From NCBI GenBank assembly GCA_030248215.1, contig JASANG010002079.1, positions 124,001 to 188,000 of the forward strand: a stretch of 64,000 bases of DNA, read 5' to 3'. The position numbers and the translations under genes are program-made. Under the pieces are notes generated by a model. The model was not told where the DNA came from, did no database searches, and was given only the letters and a program-made list of their open reading frames with translations. Origin of the DNA: Enoplolaimus lenunculus (lineage: Eukaryota > Nematoda > Enoplea > Enoplida > Thoracostomopsidae). Each line of letters begins with the position of its first letter. Within the stretch, counting starts at the first letter, position 1. Positions 35,109-55,728 of this stretch are shown one piece after another.

Positions 35109-38100
35109 CTACGGCCTATAATCCCGATAACGTCCACCGGAACGTGAATCATCCCCATGCATTTTTCCAGCATTAAACCGTCCCACAGAAACTGCCGAAT
35201 TTTCAGTTCCAGGTGGTGGTGGTTGATTGCCTGCCAGCTGTGCAGGTGAGTTTTGTGATTGCGATTGCTGATGATGCCGATAATGGCTACCTTCATCGCC
35301 TGATGCCGCCAAGCTCTGGACGTTTCCGCCGCTGTTACGGTTACCACTTCCAGAAATCGATGGGTTTGTCCAGACTGAACTCGGCGAGGAATGAGACATC
35401 ATAGGCCCGCCGGCCGATGACAATATGCTAGGTAACCCTACACCACTACCGCCACCAGCGCCTACATTTACAAGCGATCGTAAATGACTTGTCCCAGTCC
35501 CTTGTTGATGCGAACTATGACCACCAATTCCACCCGGACCACCAACCGATTGTTGTTGTCCGCTGGCACCGCCGCTGTCGTCTTTAGGCGGCGGAGATTT
35601 CGGTCGAAGAGTTTCGATGCGTTCAGGAACTTTACAGATTTGACCATCGCGTTCGAAATACTTTTTGTATCGATCAGCGTCAAAATTAGACGACGAAAGG
35701 TTGGGTCCTATCGACAGCCAACCATTTCGGATGGTATCGTCGCGACCGAAAATGTGGAGCCGTCTTCGACCAAGACAGAAATGTTCTGCGACAAGAAAAA
35801 TTTCCGACGGTTTATCAACCGATCCTTCCTCTGGTTCTTCAGAAATTATGAGATCGATATCAACATTTGCGTGAATATAGTGACCATCCACAGAACGGCG
35901 CACAGTACCTGCAGTTAACAATGGAACATAAAACTTGAAAAACTAAAAACAACTGGGGGTTCGTAGCTAAGGTTTTGTCACCGGTTGCGAACTGGACGTC
36001 CAAGCAAATGCCAAGTTTGTTACGTACAGCAATTATTTAGCTTCAATATCAGCCCAACAACGAATGGTACATTCATACATATTAGAAATTCTCGGCGGGG
36101 CTATACTCCCTTATTCCATGCTTGCATATTCACAGTAACTACACCACACCATTTGTTCAATCACAACCAACCTTTGATTCCCATCAGACAGTGCTCTTTA
36201 GTGCGTTGAAACAGCGATTTCGGATCCATATGTCCCCGTAAAGACGAATGCTTTAGATTAGTTTTGATCCAACAAATGTCTTCACACCGGCGAAATCCCC
36301 ATTGCTTCAAACACTGACGGCCAGCATTGAGACCTAAACAATATTAGCAAACTGAACACAAAACGTACATAATTATGTTAAGAAGCCATATAAAACACGA
36401 TGCAAATAACCACCTAGTCTTTGAATATCAAACTATAGGTATATAGGTATACTATATATCTTAAGAATCATGCTCAGTAAATAAAACAAAAGACATTGTA
36501 AAGCTCGTAAAACAATGTGGATAAGTATTATAACCTTGGATTTGCTTAGCTGTATTTAACAACTTATTTAGCACCAGAAAACCATTTATAGATAATTTCA
36601 TTTTAATGCCAATTTATTCCTTTCAAACGTAATGCATGTAATCTGCAGTTACCTTCAGGGCCAGAACCACACCATATCCAAAGAAAACATCGCCAATCAC
36701 TGATAGCAGGAATATTTAGCTGCTGTATCATATCCCATGTCCAAGTTTCCTTTAAACTAGCACCTGTGCGCTGATACTCTGCTAACGGCGGCTCAATAAC
36801 GATCACATCAAACTTGCATCCTAAAAAGACACTAGCAGCAGGGTGACACAACTAAACCCTAATGTTAGCACATTTGTTTATCCGCTTCCAGTCATGATTC
36901 AAGTGCTTTTGCACGACACGCCTCGCTAACGCTTTAAACACTTTCAATTCATTTCAAAGAAAACATGCACATCTGGCAAGTAGTTAATCGATCATCTTAA
37001 GTTTTAACACACGCATACAAATTTAGAATAGCATCAATAATACGAAAACACACAGCAATTTTTAATACCTGACTGATAATATTATCAACTAAAAATGCAA
37101 TTACTAACAAAGCTCCAGTATCGATAAAGACGGACACCTAGAAATCTAACCAAGCTCTGCTAAATCAGTAGTTAGCAAGTCGACTTTCCAGTACATTGGT
37201 GGCGTAGCAGTCGTTTGAACCAACTCGTCTTTTAATGTTATCAATTCTTTCAGCTTTGGATATTCCTAACAAACGCAAAACATAGCATTAGCACCCATAA
37301 ACCACAACAGCATAAAAATCATTCACTTGTTAGTTTTACCCAATGTGAACTATGATTCATTTAATTGTTGGCTACAACTAAAAATACAGATGGTGAAAGT
37401 TATTTTCAAACATTAAAAAGAAAAACAAAACTACTCAACGTTAAAAACAATTATCTCAGGTCATCAGAGAAAATTACATATTAAAATTATTAAAAGTTGA
37501 AATTTTCTAACCTCAAAACGTTCGCTAATACCAGAATCTCGAATGAAATTCTGCGGTCTTTGCCCAGTATCAACAAAATGTTGGCAATAATCGTTGTGCG
37601 GATTTGCGCTTTGTGTTCCCTTAAGAAACGCATGTGAACCTCTATATACTTCTTCTTCATCTTTTAATACCTGAAATGTCAATGGTACAGCAATCAATTA
37701 TAATTTGATAGTAGACAGCATTTTGTCAAAATTGTTCATTTTCGATGAATTACCCTAACTGTGGCGACATCGCAACGGCCAGTATAGCGTACATTTCTTA
37801 GTTTCATGGCGGTAAAACCACTTATGTATTATAAAATTATTCATCAGTTGCTAACTCAGTTTATATTGTATCTATGTACTATGGTGCCAAATTTTAAAAA
37901 CCTTCAAAAACCACGGGAACATTATAAGATTTGAGAGGGAATTCAGTTTCCAATACGGCTCATACCTTTGCTGCATCGTCTATTTCAACATCTTCTTCGC
38001 TATCCTTATCAGCTTCAGTCTTCGATGCTCTACAATGTAAGTCAAAATGCATAAGAAACACAGCTTACGCAACACTTGAAGCGACGAAAAAAGTAAACCA

Positions 38101-38739
38101 TGAAAGCTAGCTAAATATTATAAATCTGAAATTTTACAGTAAACTTTACTAAGAATGCGCAAGCTTCACATAAATACTAGCACATGACACACACGATTGT
38201 TCACCTTTTTCGTTTTGAAACATTTTCACTGAATTTTCCAACAACAAATGCTGTTTCACTGTCGCTTTGAAATTGGTCACCCCCCAAAGCTGAACCTGAC
38301 CCGTCTTTGCTATCCGCTAACCGTCTTCTTGAGGAAGCATCTTTGTTTCCCAATGCTTCTTCTAGCGCATCAGGATTCGAAAGCCCTATAAATATCCAAT
38401 GGTAGAGTTCATAAATTTACAAAAACAACTACAACAAAGTAAAGTTTGTATGGTATGTATGCCAATCCCATATATAAATTAATCGAGTAAATATACCAAT
38501 AAACTAATTGGAAGTTGGAATATGAATTATTTTGTGAGAAACTTATGTGAATGAATATGAGAGGTTCCAAACAGTTGTAATTTTGCTGCTGGATATGCTA
38601 TAAACCCTTTTAAAAATAAGTGGCCCTCACCCAAGCTTCTCGCAAGAAGCTGTCGTCGTATTTTAGATCTTGTTCGATGAAAGTTCTTATAAGACGTTGA
38701 TGGTGCTAGCGAACCACCGATGTTATCATTAGAGCTCAT
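35109..38739 (-). CDS. METTL14: METTL14, m6A methyltransferase subunit
   Basis: RNA-binding, catalytically inactive partner of METTL3 in the nuclear complex that writes N6-methyladenosine on mRNA. Minus-strand exons: 38631-38739, 38205-38385, 37966-38029, 37512-37670, 37151-37265, 36653-36820, 36172-36333, 35109-35908; every phase fits, 585 aa. Diagnostic stretches: [10 protein letters not shown] near the N-terminus, [33 protein letters not shown] at about 219-222 (the degenerate form of the DPPW motif that marks METTL14 rather than METTL3), [34 protein letters not shown] and [14 protein letters not shown]. After LRPKSPPPK at about 427 comes a tail of roughly 155 residues rich in Gly, Ser, Gln and Asn, ending in an Arg/Gly stretch ([10 protein letters not shown]), longer than the RGG tail of the 456-aa human protein. 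All introns are short (0.2-0.45 kb). Start is the first ATG of the conserved frame. Confidence 0.96.
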
Positions 38740-40484
38740 TGCATTTGTTTATCAAATAAACTATTAGTAACAAAAAATTGCTTCTAAGCAAATTTTATAG
38801 TAAAATTTAGGCCCATGTTGCTTTATTCGGGCGGTTCCTTTTTTGCACGCCTGCAAAAAAGTACGATTAGTTTACAGTTGCTTAATTTTTAGGCTTAGAA
38901 TACTTAATTTATGCTTAGGTTTGGGAACATGCTTAATCTAAAATTAGGACCCGAAAAGTAACATTGACCAAAACATATATATAGTTATTACTTAAGCAGC
39001 AATAATTAAACTATTTCATTCTGAATTTAATTAGACTTAAGCACGTCTTTTGTTTCGATATTTAGATAATTTGATTTTCAGCGTAAATGTTAAGTAAAGC
39101 TCATGCTGAAATGTTTGCGAAACCTTCACTTGTAATATTTAGCTTGCTTTGGAATATTTTGCAACTTTGTACAAAGCGGCCAAACTGAGTAATTTATGTA
39201 CAGCATTTTGCTGTCCAAGCTCGAGCCAGTAATTGCAACACTTAACTACCCTATTTGCAAAAATTCAGCATGTGAGATTTCGAGTCCTCATTCCACTCTG
39301 TTTTATGGTTGAACGCTCTATTCATTCAACTATTCGTGTATGTTCTCTGTAAGGAAGTCCCCTTTTCACGTAGGACTGCGATGAACTAAGCCTTGGGTTT
39401 AGACTATTTTTGTTCAAACATAGTTTGGGTTTTTTACGCTGAAGTTTAGATTTAGTTTTCGTTAACGCAATGCACTGCTGCAATCCTGATTTAAACAAAC
39501 TATTTCAAATAAACTTGTTTTCTGCAGAATATTCCACATTCACTGAAATTGAGGTTGGTTTCGAACAACAGAATGCAAATGTCCAATTTTACTAATAAAA
39601 ATAAAACATTACCAATGTAACAAATGCAGCCGATTTAAGTTCTGTTCGCAACAAACCTAGGCTTAGCAAACTCATGAAAATCATGTATGAAAGCTAATAT
39701 AATAGCTTTTAGCAGTTTATACTTCCATCAACCACAATAACACACAAATACTAAGGCTAACGGTTGAAAAAGTATTCTGCACTAGCGTATTACAACCAGA
39801 TGGGTATGCAAAGCTTCACAGACTAAACACTATTAATACACTATTAATAATGTAAGAACGATATTCAAACAACGATTAAAATACGAAGATCACATATTAA
39901 GACCAGTGTATAAAAGACAAACGCAAGAATAACATATTTTGTGGCGACAGAAGTACTTGATGTAAAATTTAATGTAACGTTACAAAATAAAGAAGCACAT
40001 CAAATAGTTATGCCGCGTTAATATCAGAACAATAACATCAAATACAGCATGCCAGAGAAACTGGTTTATCTGCTGTATCATCACAAATTCTGCATAATAT
40101 ATCAAAATCTGCTAGTTAAAACCATTCAGCGAACTACTGCTTGAGCGCGCATAAACAATCGACAATTTAACTTTTTACATACATTTGGCATCACTCAAAA
40201 AGGGATTTAACCCCGAATGGTGTTAAGCAGCATTTATAGTTGTGACCTGTTATCAATAATAGCAATGTGGCAGCATAAAGTCAAAAATAAAACTGCAATG
40301 CAACGTAGCCTTACAGTATGATACTTAAACGCAGCCACTAGCTGTATTTAAAACATTCCGTAAAAATATTGCACTATTACAAATTAAACCTATCTACCAG
40401 CATGGTTCGGTTATGTATATACAATTACCCCAACCATAGTTTACTAAAACTGAACTGCCACATCGCCTAATGACAACAGGGTGC
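38740..40484. other. METTL14 promoter side and TXNRD 3' UTR
   Basis: The part next to 38739 should carry the METTL14 5' UTR and promoter. 38870-38965 is a TTAGGC-type fragment (TTTTAGGCTTAG, TTATGCTTAGG, ends near GACCCGAAAAG). The part from 40484 downward is the 3' UTR of thioredoxin reductase with its SECIS hairpin at 40025-40092 and a possible minus-strand ATTAAA poly(A) signal at 39968-39973. Nothing else is evident. Confidence 0.5.
40025..40092 (-). promoter_or_regulatory. SECIS element, form 2, of TXNRD
   Basis: Directs selenocysteine insertion at the TGA of the reductase. On the minus strand: lower helix CAGAA (40092-40088) with TTCTG (40029-40025); 5' quartet TGAT (40083-40080) opposite 3' TGAT (40040-40037), giving the tandem G.A pairs of the kink-turn core; helix of nine pairs GATACAGCA (40079-40071) with TGCTGTATT (40049-40041); unpaired AAA at 40067-40065; extra apical mini-stem CCAG/CTGG (40064-40061 with 40055-40052), which makes it form 2. 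It starts about 390 nt after the stop codon, a normal distance. All conserved SECIS parts are present. Confidence 0.9.
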
Positions 40485-49772
<9,288 letters not shown>

Positions 49773-50015
49773 TAGATTATTAAACAATTTGTTCAAAATC
49801 TAAAAAATAAAAATGGCCACAAATTCCAGATTTCCAAAATTTTGCGTTTTCAGCGAAATCCCAAAACTTTAAGACATCAGGCCATAAAAGTAGCTAAAAA
49901 TCATTAAGTTGATAGTGTTGCGTATACTCGTGGTGTTGACGTGCATGTGCATAGTGTGCATACGGTTGATACACATGTATATACGTATACATATAGCACT
50001 TAAGAAAAAGTTACA

Positions 50016-50090
50016 TCGACCGCGTGGTGCACTGAGTAGTGCAAGCTGGCCAGACGTCCGAGGTTAGATTCCTCACGTTGCCATACTTAG
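50016..50090 (+). repeat. tRNA-derived SINE head
   Basis: GTGGTGCACTGAGTAGTGC is an A-box-like block and GAGGTTAGATTCCTC 30 bp on is a strong B box with its paired arm (one mismatch to GGTTCGATTCC). The 5' and 3' ends do not pair as an acceptor stem, so a functional tRNA is unlikely. The SINE body may run to about 50280; its 3' end was not found. Confidence 0.5.
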
Positions 50091-51018
50091 ATTCCTGACG
50101 TGACCATACCTTACGGATAAACTAATTACAAAACCGTATATTCGCAGTACTTCGCCGAAAGGGGCCGTCCCGATCATGCGGAAACCTAGTGAGCGAAGCA
50201 AGCGAAAGACAAGTGCACTTTTAACTGGAATACAAACCAAACATTCAGTTTCAAGCCCCTAACTTCGGGTTTCCAATCTGCTGTGGCGTAAACGTGCTGA
50301 AAAGCATAAAACCGGCTAACAATGAAAAGCAAGCGCATCAAAATTTACAATTTCAGGCACCTAGCTATGCATTTAGATTTAAATAAATTTTCGTAGCGGT
50401 AAAACCCTGGCTCCAACCCATGTTATTTTAAGGGACGCAGCGATTTTCTTAGGACTCCTATAAAATTGGTTCATACTATTAAGTAAGTTTTTTACTTAGG
50501 TTTTGGATCAGGCTTTGGCCACCGTATTCTCCAAAAAGTGCAGCACCTATGAAGTTCGAAATTGAATATATTTTGCGCATTTGTCTTTTCTTGCTTTCGC
50601 GTCCATCTTGAGTTCCTCTGTGGCAGAAAATCTCATTTTTATGTATGTAAGAAAGTTGTTCAGTTTATAGAAGTGTTTAAATAACCAAACTTCAAGGATA
50701 TTTCGGATTGAACTCGGGCTTCTCCCACCCTGAGTTTACGCATTGGACGTTGAGCACCCCCCATTTTGCAGTAGCTTTCCTGGAAAATCTTTGTATTGTA
50801 TTTCATGCATATTTGATGTCAGAAAAATTCGTCTTGTATAAAGAGTTACTTGTCTTAAATTTAATCGTTCGTGAAACAAAGTCTTAAAACTTTCAGACGT
50901 TTAAGTCTGAAAAATTTCTGACCCTTTGGAACTCAAGACATAAATGTTTGGAGCCTGCATTATGTTATTGGCTTGAATTTCAGACAATGATTCTTAAATA
51001 TAAGACAATTAATTTTGT

Positions 51019-51240
51019 TTATACAATTCCAAAAGCTGCGTTTTCCGTTCTGACACTATATTTGACGGCGGCATCTTGTTCATCCGGCTTAAATTTATAG
51101 CGGTTCTGAAAATAATTGCATGTTTATTAAAATTTCTTAGCGATTTAATATTTATTTCAGATTTGGTTTTTACGCGTAGGTGCATGCCCAATAGATTAAA
51201 GGCGTACGAACTGGTAGAATTTCTGTGCATAAAACTTCAT
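51019..51240 (-). CDS. Possible two-exon microprotein
   Basis: Speculative. ATG at 51240, exon 51208-51240, donor GTACGC, 102-nt intron, acceptor TTTTCAG, exon 51019-51105, stop TAA. The product would be 39 aa, basic then mixed (contains YKFKPDEQDAAVKY). The acceptor is good and the frame is open from it to the stop, but no family is recognised, so chance is a real alternative. It could also be the last exon of a longer minus-strand transcript. Confidence 0.2.
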
Positions 51241-52000
51241 GCCAGGTAAATGAAAAATTCATTGACATGTTTTAGAATTGTAGTTTGGTTTAGAGATGTA
51301 TGGTTCAGTGTTGGATCTACAGTTAGGAACGATGTATGCGGGCTACTGAAAATGTGTTCTGTTTCGCATCCAGCTGCCTCCCTGGACAAAGTTTTTTCGC
51401 TGTTTTATGTTTAAAAATTCACCTGTTGCGCTATACTCAAACGAAGATGATGGGCAAAACACGACCGGAGCAGTCTAAGTGCCTTCGTGATTTATTAATA
51501 CAAAAATTGCGTCATATCTTCTCGGTCGCTTCGCTTGCAAGATGAATTCGTAACAAATCGAACAATTCATTGAAGCTAACTCGGAACAGAGGGAACGGTT
51601 TGGCCAACCTCTCTAACGCCAGCATCTCTATTTTTGAGACCAAAACATAATATTTCTCGAAATTTAATGTAGTGGTTGAGTGTGATATAGACAGTTGTGA
51701 GAAGCAGGTTACATAACCACAATTCCAAATTGATAGTTATAAAGCAAATAATTTTTATTAAGTTATTGTACTAAAATCTTTTCTGCGACTCAAATCTCAC
51801 AAGGTTAAGCCTGCCAGTATTTTTACAATTATATATGTACCTGGCGGTGGGCGAATAATATACAATCCGCAGTCAAGTTACAGTGACCCCAATAAGAGGA
51901 ATGGTGTAATAAGCGTGGGTTCCAATTTTTAGTCTCAATACAATAGTGAGTCCGTAGTGCATGAATCTACACGCAAACCACGAATTATTGCAATTGACTA

Positions 52001-52148
52001 CACTGCAAAAAAATGGTGAGTCAAATTGCTCTCCAAAATAGGTTCTACGGGACTACACAAACTGAGTCAAACTCGACTCCACCAGAGTTTGTGTAGTCCC
52101 GTAGAGCCTATTTCGGAGAGAGTCATTTTGACACCATTTTTTGCAGTG
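52001..52148. mobile_element. TA-flanked foldback MITE, Tc1/mariner-like
   Basis: Almost the whole element is one hairpin: left end CACTGCAAAAAAATGGTG, right end CACCATTTTTTGCAGTG, and inner arms GGTTCTACGGGACTACACAA / TTGTGTAGTCCCGTAGAGCC. A TA lies on each side, the target duplication of the Tc1/mariner group. Length 148 bp, no ORF. Confidence 0.8.
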
Positions 52149-53029
52149 TATGAGAGTGCGACCGTGCAACTGAGATTAATCACAAATAAAACGGTATAAC
52201 CCTTCTGTGTAAAAAAAATTTGCGATCTCTTGGATAGGGAATCGGTATCGGTATTTTTAGAAACATGAGGTTACTGATATTTTTAATATTAATATATTTT
52301 CAGACAAATTAAGTTGAATGATTGAACAAAATTAAAAAAATACGCTTTATAATTTGGTTAAGCTACGAATAAAAAGTTAAGTGTATCTCAGACGCACGCT
52401 TAATCGAGCACCTGCAATATTAATAATTAATACCTTCCTTTCAGTTGCGAGTACAACTGCTTTTGTGACTACAAGAATCATTCTTCCAAATCAGGGTTGG
52501 AATGGGCCCGGGCCCGACCCGCTTGGGCTCGAGCCCGCGAATTTTATAAATATAGGTTTAATTAGAGCAGGAAACAAAACATAAAACAAGACATATAAAC
52601 ATAACACCATTTTTCATATTTCACCAAATATTGTTCAGTGCAGCTTCCTTAAGAGCCACAAGAGCTCCGGCAGACGGACAGAAAAAGCTGAGAGTCCCGG
52701 TTACTACGTTGTGACATTCACTAAAATGCCGCTCATACTCGTGCGTAATAGGTCCTATACCAAGCACGCAACTAGTGAACTTTGATAACAATAAAAGTGG
52801 CAGTATGTTTTCACGCCAGTAATTAATGAATTTCTTGAAGTAGCAGCAGAAAAATCTGCAGTTCAAGATTTTAGACAACCATCAAGGTCCCTTGTTTTAG
52901 TACAGTGGACTGAAAACTTTTTACATCTGTAAAGGTGTAAATGATTGCGAATTGCGAACTCAAGAAACTCTCCTTCCAAATATTTGCAGAACGTAACCCT
53001 ACGTTTCAAAATCCTTGCTACGCTGGGAC

Positions 53030-53440
53030 CGCAATATTTAGTCAAAACTTTTTCGCTCGGGATTTTGGGAAATCAGGATTTTTGGAATTTGGGATATTAC
53101 CCGGGACCTGGAAATTGCGATTTTTCGCGCAGCCTTTTTCGATCGGGATTTTGGGAAATTGGAATATTAGCCGGGAAATTGCAACATAAGGAAATTGGAA
53201 TATTGCCTGTGAAATTGGGATTTTGGGAAATTGGAATTCTTTCTTGTTCGGGATTTCGTGAACTTGGAAATTTGTAACATTGGGATTCTACCGGGAAATA
53301 GCGACTTTTGGCGCAACCTTTTTCGCTCAGGATTTTGGGAAATTGGGATATTACCCTGGGAATTGGGATTTTGGGAAATCGGGCCTACAACCAAGGAAAT
53401 CGGAATTTTGGGAAACTTGTGTAATATCCGTGAAAGTAGG
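53030..53440. repeat. Degenerate minisatellite
   Basis: Repeated GGGATTTTGGGAAAT, TTGGGATATTACCCGGGAA and CGCAACCTTTTTCGCTC words across about 400 bp; units vary in length and sequence. Related to the cleaner 36-bp array at 53815-54012. Confidence 0.7.
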
Positions 53441-53629
53441 ATTTTTTGAAAATAAAATTTTGGTTACCCCTAACTTTACGGGTGGGGTAAAATTGCGATT
53501 TTGCACTAATTTAAACCGTAATTCTGTTTACGTTGTTCGTATATTTTAAATGATAACTATACTGATTTTTTCGGTAAAAATTGGGCTAAAAAGTGCCAAT
53601 TTGGCTACAGTGGTGCTGAGCCCCATGCA

Positions 53630-53765
53630 TCCGTCTGCCTATATTGATCCATCAAGCCTAAGCGCGAACCTAATCTTACAGCTAAACTTTAGCCTATAAA
53701 CTTAGGATCAAGCTTAAGTAAACTTCCGAATAGCCTAAGTTTAAGACTTAAACTAAAGTCTAATC
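53630..53765. repeat. TTAGGC-type repeat fragment
   Basis: Has CATCAAGCCTAAGCGCGAAC, AAACTTAGGATCAAGC and GAATAGCCTAAGT words, between the two minisatellite arrays. Ends are eroded. Confidence 0.4.
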
Positions 53766-53814
53766 CATTTGGATTTCCCCAGGATATTTGGATTTCACAA
53801 CGAAAATTGTTATA

Positions 53815-54012
53815 TTACCCATGATATTGCTATTTTGGGAAATTGGGATATTACCCGGGAAATTAGGATTTTGGGAAACAGGGATATTACCCGGGAAATT
53901 AGGATTTTGGGAAACAGGGATATTACCCGGGAAATTAGAATTTTGGGAAACAGGGATATTACCCGGGAAATAAGAATTTTTGGAAACTGGGATATTACTC
54001 GGCAAATTGGAA
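53815..54012. repeat. 36-bp minisatellite
   Basis: About five units; core word GGATATTACCCGGGAAATTA then GGATTTTGGGAAACAG. Because 36 is a multiple of three, the array is open in frames on both strands, giving a false 12-residue protein repeat of the type NFPGNIPVSQNP on the minus strand. Confidence 0.9.
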
Positions 54013-55219
54013 GGGACCTGTTCTATATGGGCCAATATTGCTTGAGACACTGGTTCATTTATTTACCGCTTCTCGTGTTTGCGTGACGTTTTTACTTTCT
54101 CAGGCACGAAGGCTTGAACCAAAATAGGTTCGGTTATAAAATGGTCCAGAAAACTCAGATTTGCTAAGACAGGAACATGCACGTACGCAATACATTTAAA
54201 AGTTGTCAAAAAAGTTGCAGTTCACAAAATGCTGAAATGTCTCCGCTTAATATTTCAGAATACGAAATAATATTTGCATTTAGTCAGGGGTAAGTTAATT
54301 TCAAAGCTCTACAATGTGGCGCAAAACTAAAGTAACGGTATAACTATCGTATCTGTATCGGCATCACACAGTATCGGTTCAGCTCTAATTTATATACATA
54401 GTGTTATATTCAACCCATCGTGTCACAAGTTCATCTTGAACTACTTAACCGGCACAATATTTAAATGGTCGAAACTAGCCTAGGCCAGGTACCTGCATCA
54501 GGCTCGGGTAAAAATATTGGTCTTCGCATCCGGATATAGTATTTTTTCACATCTGGTTACACCTTGAAAACGAGTTGATCGTTCTAGTTTTAGTAAAGTA
54601 TAAAGCGGAAGGCTTTATTCGAATACACAAGTTTATCTGCCATAATCCCTGGTTGCGGCTCGATGTTCTCAGATCAGGACGTCACGGTATACTGCTCATG
54701 GCCACAATAAAACGTAATTTCGTTACGCGTATTCTTAATCAGAACGTTTAGCAACCTCACAGAAGTTTTGGAAATTTTTACCAGCCGAATAAATAAATGT
54801 GCCCCAGAAATGGCTAAAAAATATCTACTGAAAATATTCTGCGATCGGTCTACTGTATGTACAAACGCTGTTACTCAATTTTTTACAACCGCAACAGTGG
54901 CGTTCAATAAATAATATTTGAATGACTCAAGCAAACAATATGCACGTTGGTTGAATTGAGTAAAACGAAAACAAGTTTCTTAATATTAATGCGACTGTGT
55001 ATCAATTCTGCAATATAAACCGTATATTGTTGCGTTGTTAACTAATACGCTTTTTAGTATTGAAATACACATGCTCTATTGAAATTTAACGAGAAAAACA
55101 CATTGGAACACCGCGTATTTGAGAATTCTGTTCTACTTTCACATGTCCAAAATTCAAGGACAAGGACAAAATTTGTGTCTTCAGTTGTTCCCCCAGCCCG
55201 TGTTTGCTCAAAAAAGGTT

Positions 55220-55728
55220 CGGTTGTTAAAATTTTTGCATATTTGACCTTCTAATGACCTCCGCAGATCATTTCACGCCCAAAATTGAATTTTTGGCGAA
55301 TGAAATTAACGTCTCACAGTTTTCCCATAGGTACCCAAAAAAATTTTGTCAAAAAGTTGGACAAATTATATACTATTCGATGTAACTTGCAGAGCTGAGT
55401 CAAATGGTGTTAAATTTTTCGCAATCAGACAATCGGATAAAGAATTATGGTAAATAACTGATACGGCACCAAGCAAATCGCTGGCAGCGTGCCAAATGAG
55501 TATTTGGCAATAACTTGTTAAACAGTCTGATTGCAAGAGATTTAACACCATTGGACCCAGCTCCGCAAGATGCATCGATTGGTATATGACTTGTTAAACT
55601 TTTTGACAAAACATTTTTGGGTCTCAGGGGACTTGGGACCTTTAAAAAAATCGAATTTTTCACAAATTCACATTTTGGCATAAATTGATCAGGGGAGGTC
55701 ATTAGAAGTTATGGAATTTTAAGCCATC
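55220..55728. mobile_element. Long foldback element
   Basis: Arms of roughly 215 bp (about 55220-55435 and 55517-55728) are diverged inverted repeats. Matching words include CTTCTAATGACCTCC on the left against GGAGGTCATTAGAAG on the right, TTTTGTCAAAAAGTT against AACTTTTTGACAAAA, and ATGGTGTTAAATTT against GATTTAACACCAT. A partial third arm is at about 63640-63830 (GATGACCTCTCCCAATTC). Non-coding DNA element by inference. Confidence 0.7.

Noticed and set aside
53760-54086. Long overlapping ORFs on both strands
   Set aside because: They follow from the 36-bp period of a minisatellite; no start context, splice sites or family similarity.
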